The translations under genes were made by a program, and so were the position numbers. A DNA stretch of 64,000 bases from Hyphomonas adhaerens MHS-3 (GTDB lineage Bacteria; Pseudomonadota; Alphaproteobacteria; Caulobacterales; Hyphomonadaceae). A model generated the notes under the pieces. It had not been told where the DNA came from. It made no database searches and saw only the letters and a list, made by a program, of their open reading frames with translations. Positions 27,271-36,148 of the stretch are shown one piece after another (the first letter of the stretch is position 1; each line of letters begins with the position of its first letter). The DNA is taken from the NCBI RefSeq assembly GCF_000685235.1, contig NZ_ARYH01000001.1:434001-498000 (forward strand). Direction: 5' to 3'.

Positions 27271-28557
27271 TCAGAGGCGCAGCGCCACCCGGCTGCGGTC
27301 CGGAACGAAGCCCAATGCGACCACGGCGCCGAAAGCGGCAAGGATCATGTATATCGCGGGCGCCGTGTTCAGCCCGCTCACCGCAATCAGGCTTGAAGCG
27401 ATCAGCGGCGTCAGCCCGCCGATCACGCCCAGGCCGACATTGAACGCGACCGAATAGCCTGACAGCCGGTCTCTCGCTGGAAACATCTCGACAAACAGGG
27501 CGGGCCCCGATCCAAGCGGGACAGCCAACAGCGAAAAGACAACGAGGTGGGCAACCAGTATGGAGGCAAGCGATCCGCCGGAGGCGAGCATCCATTCATG
27601 CAGCGGCCACCCGGCGACCCCGAGCACAAGCATGGCGATTGCAATCCAGGTCCGGCGCGGCAGCCATGTGTCTCCGACAATCGCAAACAAGGGCATCAGG
27701 GGAATCACAAGAAACGTCATGCCGGTATTGATCGCCAGGGCGCCGCCGCGGTCCATCAGCCCCTGCGCCGACAGCCATTCGGGCAGGTAAACGAACCCGA
27801 TATAATAGCACGCGCCGTAACAGCCTGCGAAGGCAACGGCCAGGAGCGTCTCCCGCCGATTGGTCGTAAACGCCTGCAACAGGGGCGAGCTGTCAGTACG
27901 GTTTTCATGGTGCGCCTGAAAATGCCGGGAGTCCCCGACATTGCGGCGGATCCAGATGGCGAGAACGCCCAGCAGGGAGCCGCCCAGGAATGGCAGGCGC
28001 CATGCCCATGACGCGACCGTGTCGGCATCGAACAGGTTTGTCGTCAGGGCGGCCGCGCCGACCCCGAGCAGCGATCCGGTCATCGATCCGATATTGGCCC
28101 AGCTGCCGGTCAGCCCGCGTTTGTCCGGCGGAGCGGTCTCAACGAGATAGGTGGCCGAGGAAGAAAACTCCCCGCCGACCGACAGGCCTTGCAAGAGGCG
28201 GACGGCGACGAGCAGCGCAGGCGCCAGGATCCCCGCGGTCGCATAGGTTGGCAGCATGCCCAGGAACAGCGTCGGCAAGGCCATGAGTACGACCGAGATC
28301 TGCATTGCCCGGGCCGGGCCATAGGTATCCCCGAACCAGCCAAACAGCGCCGCGCCGATGGGGCGCATCAGGAAACCTGCCGCAAAGATCCCATAGGTCG
28401 CGATCAATCCGGCAACCGGGTCTTCCGATGGAAAAAAGACAGGCGCAATGACGCCGGCAAGGTAGCCATAGAGGGCGAAGTCATACCATTCGATGACGTT
28501 GCCGATGAAGCCAGCAATAACCCTGTGTCGCAAACTTGTCGGTGTCGGCTCGCTCAT
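27271..28557 (-). CDS. MFS transporter, metabolite:H+ symporter (MHS) family
   Basis: 428 residues, twelve predicted helices. The N-terminal GNVIEWYDFALYGYLAGVIAPVFFPSE-type stretch, GWFGDTYGPARAM, and RLLQGLSVGGEFSSSATYLVE are hallmarks of the MHS (ProP/KgtP-like) group, which import organic acids, betaines or similar solutes with protons. It lies 67 nt downstream of a tetR gene on the same strand, so it probably belongs to the regulon that includes the divergent hydroxylase and P450 genes. Confidence 0.88.
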   Translation of the reverse strand: MSEPTPTSLRHRVIAGFIGNVIEWYDFALYGYLAGVIAPVFFPSEDPVAGLIATYGIFAAGFLMRPIGAALFGWFGDTYGPARAMQISVVLMALPTLFLGMLPTYATAGILAPALLVAVRLLQGLSVGGEFSSSATYLVETAPPDKRGLTGSWANIGSMTGSLLGVGAAALTTNLFDADTVASWAWRLPFLGGSLLGVLAIWIRRNVGDSRHFQAHHENRTDSSPLLQAFTTNRRETLLAVAFAGCYGACYYIGFVYLPEWLSAQGLMDRGGALAINTGMTFLVIPLMPLFAIVGDTWLPRRTWIAIAMLVLGVAGWPLHEWMLASGGSLASILVAHLVVFSLLAVPLGSGPALFVEMFPARDRLSGYSVAFNVGLGVIGGLTPLIASSLIAVSGLNTAPAIYMILAAFGAVVALGFVPDRSRVALRL

Positions 28558-28624
28558 CGCCTGCCTGTCATAGGGGGCGCGCGGCCCGGCGACAATTCCC
28601 GCTCACTGCGTGCGGGAACGTGTC

Positions 28625-29311
28625 TCAGGCTTTCCTGCGACGTTTCACTGCCTGCTCGGTGGCCGCGGACATCGGCGCCATCAGGCCGGCGGTGATCATG
28701 TCGATCAGGGTTTCGACCTGAAGTTCGAAATCGGGTGAGGCGCCCGCCTGCTCTGCTTCAAAAGCGGCGAGGCAGTTCACGCACTGGTCGCTCGCTGCCA
28801 GCAGCCGTGTGCGAATGACCTGTTCCGGCAAATGGGTCATCAGCTGCTTCAGCCGGTCGGCCGCAAGGAACCAGCCGGTCATCAGATCTGCCGGAGCGAG
28901 CTGGATCACCAGTTGTTTTTCCCGCGTCGCCCGCGCCATGAACTGGACATAGTGATTGCCCTCCTCTCTCGGCCGCAGCTCCTCGGCCAGCGGCCAGACC
29001 CAGGTGCTGACCAGCGCGCGGGCTTCCCCGGTGCCGCCGGTCGGCCGGACCTCCTCCAGCAGGGCCAGGCGCTTCGGGTTCACATAGCGCATCCGGTTTT
29101 CGAAAACGGCTTCCACCAGCTGGTCGCGCGATCCGAAATGATACTGGATGGCGGAGGCGTTCTTCTGGTTCGCCGCCTCGCTGATCTGACGGAAAGAGGC
29201 ACCGTGCAGGCCGTATTCGGCGAACAGGGATTCTGCCGCTTCGATAATCGCCGTCCGGCCGTTTTTCGTTTCGCTCTGACGGGTCAATTCCCTGTGCCCC
29301 TTGCCTGACAT
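28625..29311 (-). CDS. TetR-family transcriptional regulator
   Basis: About 228 residues. The N-terminal helix-turn-helix (AAESLFAEYGLHGASFRQISEAANQK, then AIQYHFGSRDQLVEAVFENR) is typical TetR; the C-terminal ligand domain is not diagnostic. I start it at ATG 29311 (MSGKGHRE) rather than a TTG at 29365. It is divergent from the fatty acid hydroxylase/P450 unit, and an 18-bp near-palindrome lies in the gap. It likely represses both directions until a lipid or terpenoid ligand binds (inference). Confidence 0.87.
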   Translation of the reverse strand: MSGKGHRELTRQSETKNGRTAIIEAAESLFAEYGLHGASFRQISEAANQKNASAIQYHFGSRDQLVEAVFENRMRYVNPKRLALLEEVRPTGGTGEARALVSTWVWPLAEELRPREEGNHYVQFMARATREKQLVIQLAPADLMTGWFLAADRLKQLMTHLPEQVIRTRLLAASDQCVNCLAAFEAEQAGASPDFELQVETLIDMITAGLMAPMSAATEQAVKRRRKA

Positions 29312-29365
29312 TCTGGGTCGCCGCCTCTCTATGCCGCGATCCCGGTCATTATGACAGTTGCCCAA

Positions 29366-29383
29366 TTAATGCATATACATTAA
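29366..29383. promoter_or_regulatory. Candidate TetR operator
   Basis: TTAATGCATATACATTAA has perfect 6-bp half-sites (TTAATG/CATTAA) around a 6-bp centre. It lies between tetR (start 29311, minus) and the hydroxylase gene (start 29470, plus), about where both promoters should be. Confidence 0.55.
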
Positions 29384-29469
29384 ATGTGACCTCACAACAG
29401 GAGAGAGGCGGCCACGCGCACGTCTCCACACGACGGAAACTCAAGCGAAACAGACGAGGACCCAACACA

Positions 29470-30327
29470 ATGCCGGACCACACTTTCACACTCTCGGACG
29501 CGCTCTGGGTCTATCTGGCGACGCTGATCATCTTCATTATCGAGGCCCTGACCGGCCGGCTGCGCACCTATACAAGGCGCGACTTCGGTCTGACGGTGCT
29601 GACCTTCCTGACAAATTCGGCCACGACGCGGCCCCTGATGGCGCTGGCCGTCGGCTACCTGGCCGCATGGCTGGTCCCTGCAGGCGCGGGCTTCGCCGCC
29701 TCCGTCCCGATCTGGCAGGCGGCGCTGATCGTCTTCTTCACCGTGGAGTTCGCTTTTTACTGGATCCACCGCTGGGGGCATGTCGGCCAGAAGAAAGGCC
29801 ACAAGCTGGCCTGGCTCTGGAAGATCCACCGCACGCACCATTCCGCGACGACCATGAACTCCTCCATCGTGCAGCGCCAGAACATCTTCTGGGCCGTGTT
29901 CACGCCGCACATCTGGATGATTGCGCTGTTCATCTATGCCGGAATGGAACCGGGGGTCGCCATCTACATGGTCGTCTTCTATCTCTGGAACACGTTCACC
30001 CACATGCACTGGCGCGCAGACGCCCGCCTGCTGTCGAGCCCCGCCTTCCGCGCCCTGTCGCATGTCTTCATTATGCCGACCATGCACCACGCCCATCACG
30101 GCTATGGCAAGAACGGCAAGATGTACTGCAATTACGGCCTGTGCCTCTCCGTCTTCGACTGGATGTTCGGCACGCTCTTCCTGCCAGACGACCAGCCGTC
30201 CCGCTACGGCGTACCGGGCGGACAGGTTCACTGGGCCGAAGAAGCCTTCTACCCGCTGAACCTGTTCGGCAAGCGCCCGAAGGAGCAGCCAGCCTACAGC
30301 ACCGCGACCGAAGGGGACCTTCCGTAA
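29470..30327 (+). CDS. Sterol desaturase/fatty acid hydroxylase-family membrane protein
   Basis: About 285 residues, four or more membrane helices, and the three His clusters that bind the di-iron centre: HRWGH (in YWIHRWGHVG), HRTHH (KIHRTHHSAT) and HHAHH near residue 200 (MHHAHHGYG). This is the integral-membrane di-iron oxygenase family that hydroxylates or desaturates lipids, sterols or carotenoids. The start is ATG 29470, with a weak GAGG site. A cytochrome P450 follows, about 160 nt away, and TetR is divergent; substrate is unknown. Confidence 0.85.
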   Translation: MPDHTFTLSDALWVYLATLIIFIIEALTGRLRTYTRRDFGLTVLTFLTNSATTRPLMALAVGYLAAWLVPAGAGFAASVPIWQAALIVFFTVEFAFYWIHRWGHVGQKKGHKLAWLWKIHRTHHSATTMNSSIVQRQNIFWAVFTPHIWMIALFIYAGMEPGVAIYMVVFYLWNTFTHMHWRADARLLSSPAFRALSHVFIMPTMHHAHHGYGKNGKMYCNYGLCLSVFDWMFGTLFLPDDQPSRYGVPGGQVHWAEEAFYPLNLFGKRPKEQPAYSTATEGDLP

Positions 30328-30488
30328 GCGACATGAAAGCCTGCCCCGGACAGACCACTGGCGGGCAGCGCTCATCCCGCAACGGGGCGCATTATCCTGC
30401 GAGCCGAAAAAGGCGATTTCCTCGCGGCACGGCTTGACGCCGGGCCGCGGGACGTCGTCTGCTTCCCTAAAAGAAAAGGGAGGAAATC

Positions 30489-31796
30489 ATGGCCGACGGA
30501 ACAGCCGCCTTTCCGGGCTTCAAACGGGACACGCTGGATGACGAGATCGTCCATCCGGACCTTTATGCAAGCTGGGATATCCACGAGGTCTACAGCAAGC
30601 TGCGGCGGGACGACCCGGTGCACTGGACCCAGCCGGACGGGTTCCGCCCCTTCTGGTCGATCACCAAGCATGCAGACATTCTGGAGGTCGAGAAGAACAA
30701 CAAGATCTTCATCAATCACGACCGTACCTATCTGAGCCCGAAGGCCGGCGAGGAGTGGATCAAGGCCACAACCGGCGACACCCACCTCTTCCGCACGCTG
30801 GTCGATCTCGACGATCCGGTCCACATGAAGCTGCGCGCCCTGACCCAGTCCTGGTTCATGCCGCCAAACCTGCGCAAGCTGGAGACCCGCATCGCCGCGC
30901 TCGCCAAGGAGCATGTCGACCATATGGCAAGCCTCGGCGGAGAATGCGACTTCGTGAAGGAAGTCGCCCTCTGGTATCCGCTGCGCGTGATCATGGAGAT
31001 CCTCGGCGTTCCGAGGTCTGATGAAAAATTCATGCTGAAGATGACGCAGGAAATCTTCGGCCCCGGCGACCCGGACGTGGCGGGCGAAAGCGACAACAAG
31101 GCCGAAGACGGGCAGACCATGACCAGCGACCAGGGCGTCGACCTGCTGAAGACGGCGCAGGAGCTGTTCCAGTATTTCGGCGCCATTACGGAAGACCGGC
31201 GCGCCAATCCACGCGACGATGTTTCCACCGTTATCGCCAATGGCCAGATCGACGGCCAGCCGATCGGCGAGCGCGAAGCGATGAGCTACTACATCATCGT
31301 CGCCACAGCCGGGCATGACACGACCAGCTCCACCGTCTCCGGCGGCATGCTGGAACTGATCCGGCGCCCGGACCAGCTGGCGAAGCTCAAGAACGATCTC
31401 TCCCTCCTGCCGAACGCCATCGAAGAGATGATCCGCTGGACGACGCCGGTGAAGCATTTCATGCGCACGGCGACGGAGGACTACACACTCCGTGACAAGA
31501 CGATCAAGAAAGGCGACGGGCTCGCCCTGTTCTACTGGTCCGGCAACCGCGATGAAGAGATCTTCGACGATCCGTTCGAATTCCGCGTCGACCGCGATGT
31601 GAAGAAACAGGTCGCCTTCGGCTATGGCGTCCATGTCTGTCTGGGCATGCACCTCGCCCGGATGGAGATCAAAGCCCTGCTGAACGAATTGCTGCCGCGC
31701 CTCGACTCGATCGAGCTGGCCGGGGAGCCTCAAAGCACCCGTGCCAATTTCGTCTCCGGCCTGAAAAGCCTGCCGGTGAAATACAAGATCAGCTAG
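30489..31796 (+). CDS. Cytochrome P450, CYP125/CYP124-like group
   Basis: A soluble bacterial P450 of 435 residues. I-helix oxygen site AGHDTTSS, K-helix E-x-x-R in EEMIRWTTPVKHFMRTA, and heme-binding FGYGVHVCLGMHLAR with the Cys ligand are all present. The RW-x-x-P-V-x-x-F-M-R-T-A pattern is shared with P450s acting on sterols, terpenoids or branched lipids, so I infer such a substrate. It starts with a very good ribosome site (GGGAGGAAATC before ATG) and follows the di-iron hydroxylase. No ferredoxin or reductase gene is adjacent. The 3' end overlaps the convergent flavoprotein gene by 8 nt. Confidence 0.9.
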   Translation: MADGTAAFPGFKRDTLDDEIVHPDLYASWDIHEVYSKLRRDDPVHWTQPDGFRPFWSITKHADILEVEKNNKIFINHDRTYLSPKAGEEWIKATTGDTHLFRTLVDLDDPVHMKLRALTQSWFMPPNLRKLETRIAALAKEHVDHMASLGGECDFVKEVALWYPLRVIMEILGVPRSDEKFMLKMTQEIFGPGDPDVAGESDNKAEDGQTMTSDQGVDLLKTAQELFQYFGAITEDRRANPRDDVSTVIANGQIDGQPIGEREAMSYYIIVATAGHDTTSSTVSGGMLELIRRPDQLAKLKNDLSLLPNAIEEMIRWTTPVKHFMRTATEDYTLRDKTIKKGDGLALFYWSGNRDEEIFDDPFEFRVDRDVKKQVAFGYGVHVCLGMHLARMEIKALLNELLPRLDSIELAGEPQSTRANFVSGLKSLPVKYKIS

Positions 31797-32991
31797 CGCG
31801 TTCGGCGGCTGCGGCGGCGCTGGCCCAGGCCCATTGGAAATTGTAACCGCCGAGCCAGCCGGTGACGTCGACGCATTCGCCGATGAAGTGGAGGCCCGGC
31901 ACATGGCGGCTTTCCATCGTGCGCGAGGAGAGCCCGTCCGTGTCCACGCCGCCCGCCGTGACTTCAGCGGTGCGGTAGCCTTCGGTGCCCGCCGGCCGGA
32001 CCTGCCAGGCGGTGAGGGACGCGGCCAGGCTGTCCAGCGTGGCGTGCGACTGGTCAGCGAGGCGCGCCGTGGGGCTGAGTCCCGCCCGCCGCAGCACCAG
32101 CTCTGCCAGCCGTTTGGCAAACAGGCTTTCCAGCGCACTGGCCAGCGTCTGCATCGGGCGGCCCTGCTTGGTCTCTTTCAGCTGTCCGGCAATGTCGGTG
32201 CCCGGCAGCAGGGTGAGCTGCACCGCCTCCCCCGGCTGCCAGTAGGACGACACCTGCAGGATCGCCGGACCAGACAGGCCCCGATGCGTGAACAGCATGG
32301 CTTCCTCGAAGGCCGCCCCGCCCGCCGCCGCGCGTACATCGCAGGCGACGCCGGAGATGGAGGCGAAGTCTTCATGGTCGGCGCCGGTGAACACGAAGGG
32401 CACGAGCGCGGCCCGGGTCGGCACGATGTCATGCCCGAACTGGCGGGCGATGTCATAGGCAAGGCCGCTCGCGCCCATTTTCGGAATGGAGAGGCCGCCG
32501 GTCGCAACAACCAGTTTCGGCGCGGTGAAGGCGCCTGCGCCCGTCTCCACGATGAACACGCCATCGGCATGGGTCACCGCCGTGATCTGCGTGCCAAGGC
32601 GCAATTCCCCCTGCCCCTTGTCCAACTCGTCCAGCAGCATCTTGATGATCGCGCCGGATTTCTGGTCGCAGAACAGCTGGCCCAGCGTCTTCTCGTGCCA
32701 GGTCAGGCCGTGGACCGCCATCAGGCTGGTGAAATCCCACGGCGTGTAGCGGGCGAGCGCAGACTTCGCGAAATGCGGGTTCTGGCTGATGAACCGGTTC
32801 GCGGCGGTTTCGAGATTGGTGAAGTTGCACCGCCCGCCGCCCGAAATACGCACCTTCTCCGCGGGCTTGGCGGCGTGGTCCAGCACGGCCACGCGCTGGC
32901 CCGCCTGCCCCATGCGCGCCGCGCAGAACAGGCCCGCCGCCCCGGCGCCCAGCACAATGGCATCATATGAGAGGGGCTCTGCCGCAGACAT
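31789..32991 (-). CDS. HI0933-family FAD-dependent oxidoreductase (BaiN-like)
   Basis: 400 residues. The N-terminal FAD dinucleotide fold is VLGAGAAGLFCAARMG, followed by RVRISGGGRCNFTN-like text (KVRISGGGRCNFTNLE), a strong signature of the HI0933/BaiN family, and near the C-terminus TAGGVDTDGLSSRTMESR and GLHFIGECVDVTGWLGGYNFQWAWAS. Family members are cytoplasmic flavoproteins of mostly unknown function; some reduce unsaturated steroid rings in gut bacteria. The link to the neighbouring P450 is only positional. Confidence 0.87.
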   Translation of the reverse strand: MSAAEPLSYDAIVLGAGAAGLFCAARMGQAGQRVAVLDHAAKPAEKVRISGGGRCNFTNLETAANRFISQNPHFAKSALARYTPWDFTSLMAVHGLTWHEKTLGQLFCDQKSGAIIKMLLDELDKGQGELRLGTQITAVTHADGVFIVETGAGAFTAPKLVVATGGLSIPKMGASGLAYDIARQFGHDIVPTRAALVPFVFTGADHEDFASISGVACDVRAAAGGAAFEEAMLFTHRGLSGPAILQVSSYWQPGEAVQLTLLPGTDIAGQLKETKQGRPMQTLASALESLFAKRLAELVLRRAGLSPTARLADQSHATLDSLAASLTAWQVRPAGTEGYRTAEVTAGGVDTDGLSSRTMESRHVPGLHFIGECVDVTGWLGGYNFQWAWASAAAAAERAS

Positions 32992-33220
32992 GCCGGGCCT
33001 ATGCCGCAGCTATTGTCATCCGCGCAAGCTTGATCGGCCGCTGAGCCCCGGCGCGCCTTCCCTTGATCAGGACGGGCGGCCACGCGGAAATGGAAGGCGC
33101 CGCCCGCAGGAAAGCCCCCTGATCGGCGAACCCGCCCGCCTCGGTAAGGTTACGTATTGATTTTTCCCGGGTCAGGTCCGACCCTGCGCGGCACAAGAGG
33201 CAACCGTGCAGGAGACGGTT

Positions 33221-33373
33221 ATGGGGAATCTGACAGTCGACAATCTGGCAATCTACGCCCTGATCGGGTTTGGCTGCCTGGTCGTGATCATGGTGGGCAT
33301 TACGGCCTGGGTCGTGCGCAAGGCGTTCAGCGCGCCGGTGACCCCGCCACAGGTCGAGCCACCCAAGGAATAA
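33221..33373 (+). CDS. Small single-helix membrane protein upstream of truncated hemoglobin
   Basis: A 50-residue open frame starting at ATG 33221 after AGGAG, with stop TAA at 33371-33373. Residues about 10-32 form one hydrophobic helix (IYALIGFGCLVVIMVGITAWVV), followed by a basic patch and a Pro-rich tail. It ends 10 nt before the truncated hemoglobin start, so the two are likely co-translated. Function unknown; it might anchor or deliver electrons to the globin. Confidence 0.65.
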   Translation: MGNLTVDNLAIYALIGFGCLVVIMVGITAWVVRKAFSAPVTPPQVEPPKE

Positions 33374-33383
33374 ACATCACACC

Positions 33384-33830
33384 ATGACCGACGATGCCAT
33401 CCGCCGCTCCGGCGAGGAACGACAGGCTTCGATGCAACAAAACGCGGCAGCCCTCGGCATCGACGAGGCGCTGGTCTCGCGTCTGGTCGACACATTCTAT
33501 GCCCGCGTGCGGGAGGATGACCTGCTGGGGCCCGTCTTCCTCACCACGCTGGGCGAAAACTGGGACCCGCACCTCGCCAAGCTGAAGGATTTCTGGTCGG
33601 CCATTGCCCTCGGTACGCGGCGCTATGATGGCCGCCCGATGCCGGCGCACCTGCGCCTGTCGGACACCATCACCGACGCGCACTTCCGGCGCTGGCTGGG
33701 CCTGTTCCGCGAGACGGTGGACGAGCTGATGCCGAATCCCGCCGCGGCCGATTTTTTCTACGACCGGGCCAGCATGATCGGCCGGAATTTCCAGGCCATG
33801 ATCTTCGCGCTGAAAGCATCAGTTTCGTGA
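33384..33830 (+). CDS. Group III truncated hemoglobin
   Basis: 148 residues. Fits the group III (trHbP) pattern: LVSRLVDTFYARVREDDLLGPVF at the N-terminus, W in LKDFWSAIALGTRRYDG, and the proximal heme His in PMPAHLRLSD, then the FRRWLGLFRETVDEL helix. Group III globins bind heme and are linked with nitric oxide or oxygen chemistry and peroxide tolerance in proteobacteria; the exact role is not established. It follows a small membrane protein by 10 nt. Confidence 0.88.
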   Translation: MTDDAIRRSGEERQASMQQNAAALGIDEALVSRLVDTFYARVREDDLLGPVFLTTLGENWDPHLAKLKDFWSAIALGTRRYDGRPMPAHLRLSDTITDAHFRRWLGLFRETVDELMPNPAAADFFYDRASMIGRNFQAMIFALKASVS

Positions 33831-33929
33831 CAGTCTTATGACATCTACAGCCTGATATTTCGAATCCAGTTGAAAATTCCTGCGGCATGCGGCTGATGCA
33901 GCACATCGCCTGCAAGCGAAGGGGCTCAC

Positions 33930-35441
33930 ATGGCTGACGGCAAAGATCCGACACTCGTCAAGCAAACCCTGGACAAGGACCTCGTCAAAATTGGCAGGGC
34001 TGAGGCCGCCGTCCAGGCCACCGCCCGCAGCGTGGTTGGTCCCGGTCTCGCCTTCCTGTTCCTCGCAGCCATCGTCGTTGTCGGCGGCGCCCTGCTCGGC
34101 GGACAGGACAATGGCCTCCTGATCATCGCAGCGGCGGCCATCGGCGGCTATATGGCGCTGAATATCGGCGCCAATGACGTGGCCAACAATGTCGGCCCGG
34201 CGGTCGGCTCCAAGGCGCTGACCATCGGCGGCGCCCTCGTCATCGCCGCCATCTGCGAAAGCGCCGGGGCCCTGCTGGCCGGCGGCGATGTCGTCTCGAC
34301 CATTTCCAAGGGCATCATCGACCCCGCCACCGTGCCGACGACCGAGACCTTCGTCTGGCTGATGATGGCGGCCCTCATCTCCTCGGCCCTGTGGGTGAAC
34401 CTCGCCACCGTGCTGAACGCGCCGGTCTCGACCACCCACGCCGTCGTCGGCGGCGTGATGGGCGCCGGCATCGCAGCGGCAGGCTTCGGCGCGGTGCACT
34501 GGCCCACCATGGCCTCGATCGCCGCCAGCTGGGTCATCTCGCCCGTCCTCGGCGGCATCATCGCAGCCGGCGTGCTGGCCTTCATCAAGATTTTCATCAT
34601 CTACCGCGAAGACAAGATCGCCGCGGCGCGCCGCTGGGTGCCCGTGCTGATCGCCATCATGGCCGGCGCCTTCGGCACGTACATGGCGCTGAAGGGCGTG
34701 AAGAAGCTCATCCATATCGACATGCCGCACGCCCTGATGATCGGCGCCGGTGTCGCCGTGCTGGCCTGGCTGCTCACGCACCCGCTGATCAAGCGCCAGT
34801 CGCGCGGCATGCCCAATCGCAACCAGTCCCTGCGCGATCTGTTCGTGTGGCCGCTGATCTTCTCCGCCGCCCTGCTCTCCTTCGCGCACGGCGCCAACGA
34901 CGTCGCCAATGCCATCGGCCCGCTGGCCGCCATCGTGCACGCGGTCGAGGCCGGCGAAGTCGCCTCCAAGGTCCACATCCCGATCTGGGTGATGCTGATC
35001 GGCGCCGCCGGCATCTCCTTCGGCCTCGTCCTGTTCGGGCCGAAGCTGATCCGCATGGTCGGCCAGTCGATCACCAAGCTGAACCCGATGCGCGCCTTCT
35101 GCGTCGCGCTGGCCGCCGCCGTGACCGTGATCATCGCCAGCTGGCTGGGCCTGCCGGTGTCCTCCACGCACATCGCCGTGGGCGCGGTGTTCGGGGTCGG
35201 CTTCTTCCGGGAATGGTTCACCGCGAACTCGAAGACGCGCCTGCGCTACATCCACGCCTATGCGCCGAACGCGGCCAAGACCCAGTATGCCGGGGTCCAG
35301 CGCCGCCGCGCCGCCCGCAAGCTGGTGCGCCGCGCGCATGTGAACACGATTGCAGCCGCCTGGGTCATCACCGTCCCGGCCTCGGCCTGTATCGCGGCCG
35401 TCATCTTCTTCGCGCTGGAACGCCTCTTCGGCGTGGTCTGA
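33930..35441 (+). CDS. Inorganic phosphate transporter, PiT family
   Basis: 503 residues with about ten helices. Both copies of the PiT signature are present: GANDVANNVGPAVGSKAL in the first half and HGANDVANAIGPLAA in the second, together with NAPVSTTHAVVGGV and GLPVSSTHIAVGAV. Family members take up phosphate as a metal-phosphate complex with protons. Longer than E. coli PitA by a few residues only. The N-terminal tail of some 35 residues is hydrophilic. A terminator-like hairpin follows. Confidence 0.92.
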   Translation: MADGKDPTLVKQTLDKDLVKIGRAEAAVQATARSVVGPGLAFLFLAAIVVVGGALLGGQDNGLLIIAAAAIGGYMALNIGANDVANNVGPAVGSKALTIGGALVIAAICESAGALLAGGDVVSTISKGIIDPATVPTTETFVWLMMAALISSALWVNLATVLNAPVSTTHAVVGGVMGAGIAAAGFGAVHWPTMASIAASWVISPVLGGIIAAGVLAFIKIFIIYREDKIAAARRWVPVLIAIMAGAFGTYMALKGVKKLIHIDMPHALMIGAGVAVLAWLLTHPLIKRQSRGMPNRNQSLRDLFVWPLIFSAALLSFAHGANDVANAIGPLAAIVHAVEAGEVASKVHIPIWVMLIGAAGISFGLVLFGPKLIRMVGQSITKLNPMRAFCVALAAAVTVIIASWLGLPVSSTHIAVGAVFGVGFFREWFTANSKTRLRYIHAYAPNAAKTQYAGVQRRRAARKLVRRAHVNTIAAAWVITVPASACIAAVIFFALERLFGVV

Positions 35442-35447
35442 GGCGGT

Positions 35448-35471
35448 TCAGTTGGCAACTGAGCTGTTTTT
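35448..35471 (+). terminator. Possible terminator of the phosphate transporter gene
   Basis: TCAGT (35448-35452) and ACTGA (35458-35462) form a short stem that can tighten to seven pairs, followed shortly by TTTTT. It marks the boundary between GC-rich core sequence and the AT-rich cassette. Confidence 0.45.
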
Positions 35472-35596
35472 CTGCGGCCCCAAGAGGCCGACCAGGATTC
35501 AAGTGACTGCCCAACTTTACAATTTATTCTTGTAAATCAGGTATGTTGCTATTATGTTCGCCAAGACTCTGCGATTCGTGTGTGCTGGATTCTAAT

Positions 35597-36148
35597 ATGA
35601 TCGACCAAGCAACGGACGCTTTTGAAGCTCCGCAACCGACTAATTTACTGAAGACCTCCGTCTTCAACATTGCAGAAAACATAGCAAATCAACTCAACTA
35701 TCAACTCGATGGTGACGTGAAGTCAGTTATTGAACATATAGGCGGGAAAGTTCTCGTAAAGGATTTCTGGGCAGAGCGCGGAAAAGAAGACGGTTCACTA
35801 ATAGTACGCTCACAGAATGACTTTCTAGTATACATTCCAAGCGACACATCACCGCTGAGAGACACGTTCACAATGGCCCACGAATTGGGGCATTATGTCC
35901 TCCACTACCTTTGGCCACTGCAGGTACAAAAACGCGTTCCATTCAAACTCAAAGCAACGCGCTATGGATCAGACAGAGCCGAGTGGGAAGCCAATTGGTT
36001 TGCCTCCGCTTTTTTAATGCCTGAGGCTGAATTTAAAAAAACAGCAATTCGCGTTAAATCCATCGGACAGCTTGCCAGCGAGTTTGGCGTCTCCAGCCAA
36101 GCCGCATCCATTCGCGCCAAAGCGCTAGACATCAATGTCGGCGACTGA
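35597..36148 (+). CDS. ImmA/IrrE-family metallopeptidase, first gene of AT-rich cassette
   Basis: About 183 residues. The zinc site HELGH is in TMAHELGHYVLHY, and the third ligand is the Glu in EWEANWFASAFLMP, the standard ImmA/IrrE (M78) layout. The C-terminal helices (LASEFGVSSQAASIRAKAL) resemble an HTH-like end. Such peptidases cut repressors or sensor proteins on a stress signal, in mobile elements, toxin-antitoxin systems and IrrE. I start it at ATG 35597; an ATG at 35543 is also possible. Composition is clearly more AT-rich than neighbours. It overlaps the next gene by 14 nt, so the pair works together. Confidence 0.82.
   Translation: MIDQATDAFEAPQPTNLLKTSVFNIAENIANQLNYQLDGDVKSVIEHIGGKVLVKDFWAERGKEDGSLIVRSQNDFLVYIPSDTSPLRDTFTMAHELGHYVLHYLWPLQVQKRVPFKLKATRYGSDRAEWEANWFASAFLMPEAEFKKTAIRVKSIGQLASEFGVSSQAASIRAKALDINVGD

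Noticed and set aside
33819-35339. Long minus-strand frame opposite the phosphate transporter
   Set aside because: His/Gly/Asp-rich shadow of a high-GC gene; the plus strand has clear PiT motifs.
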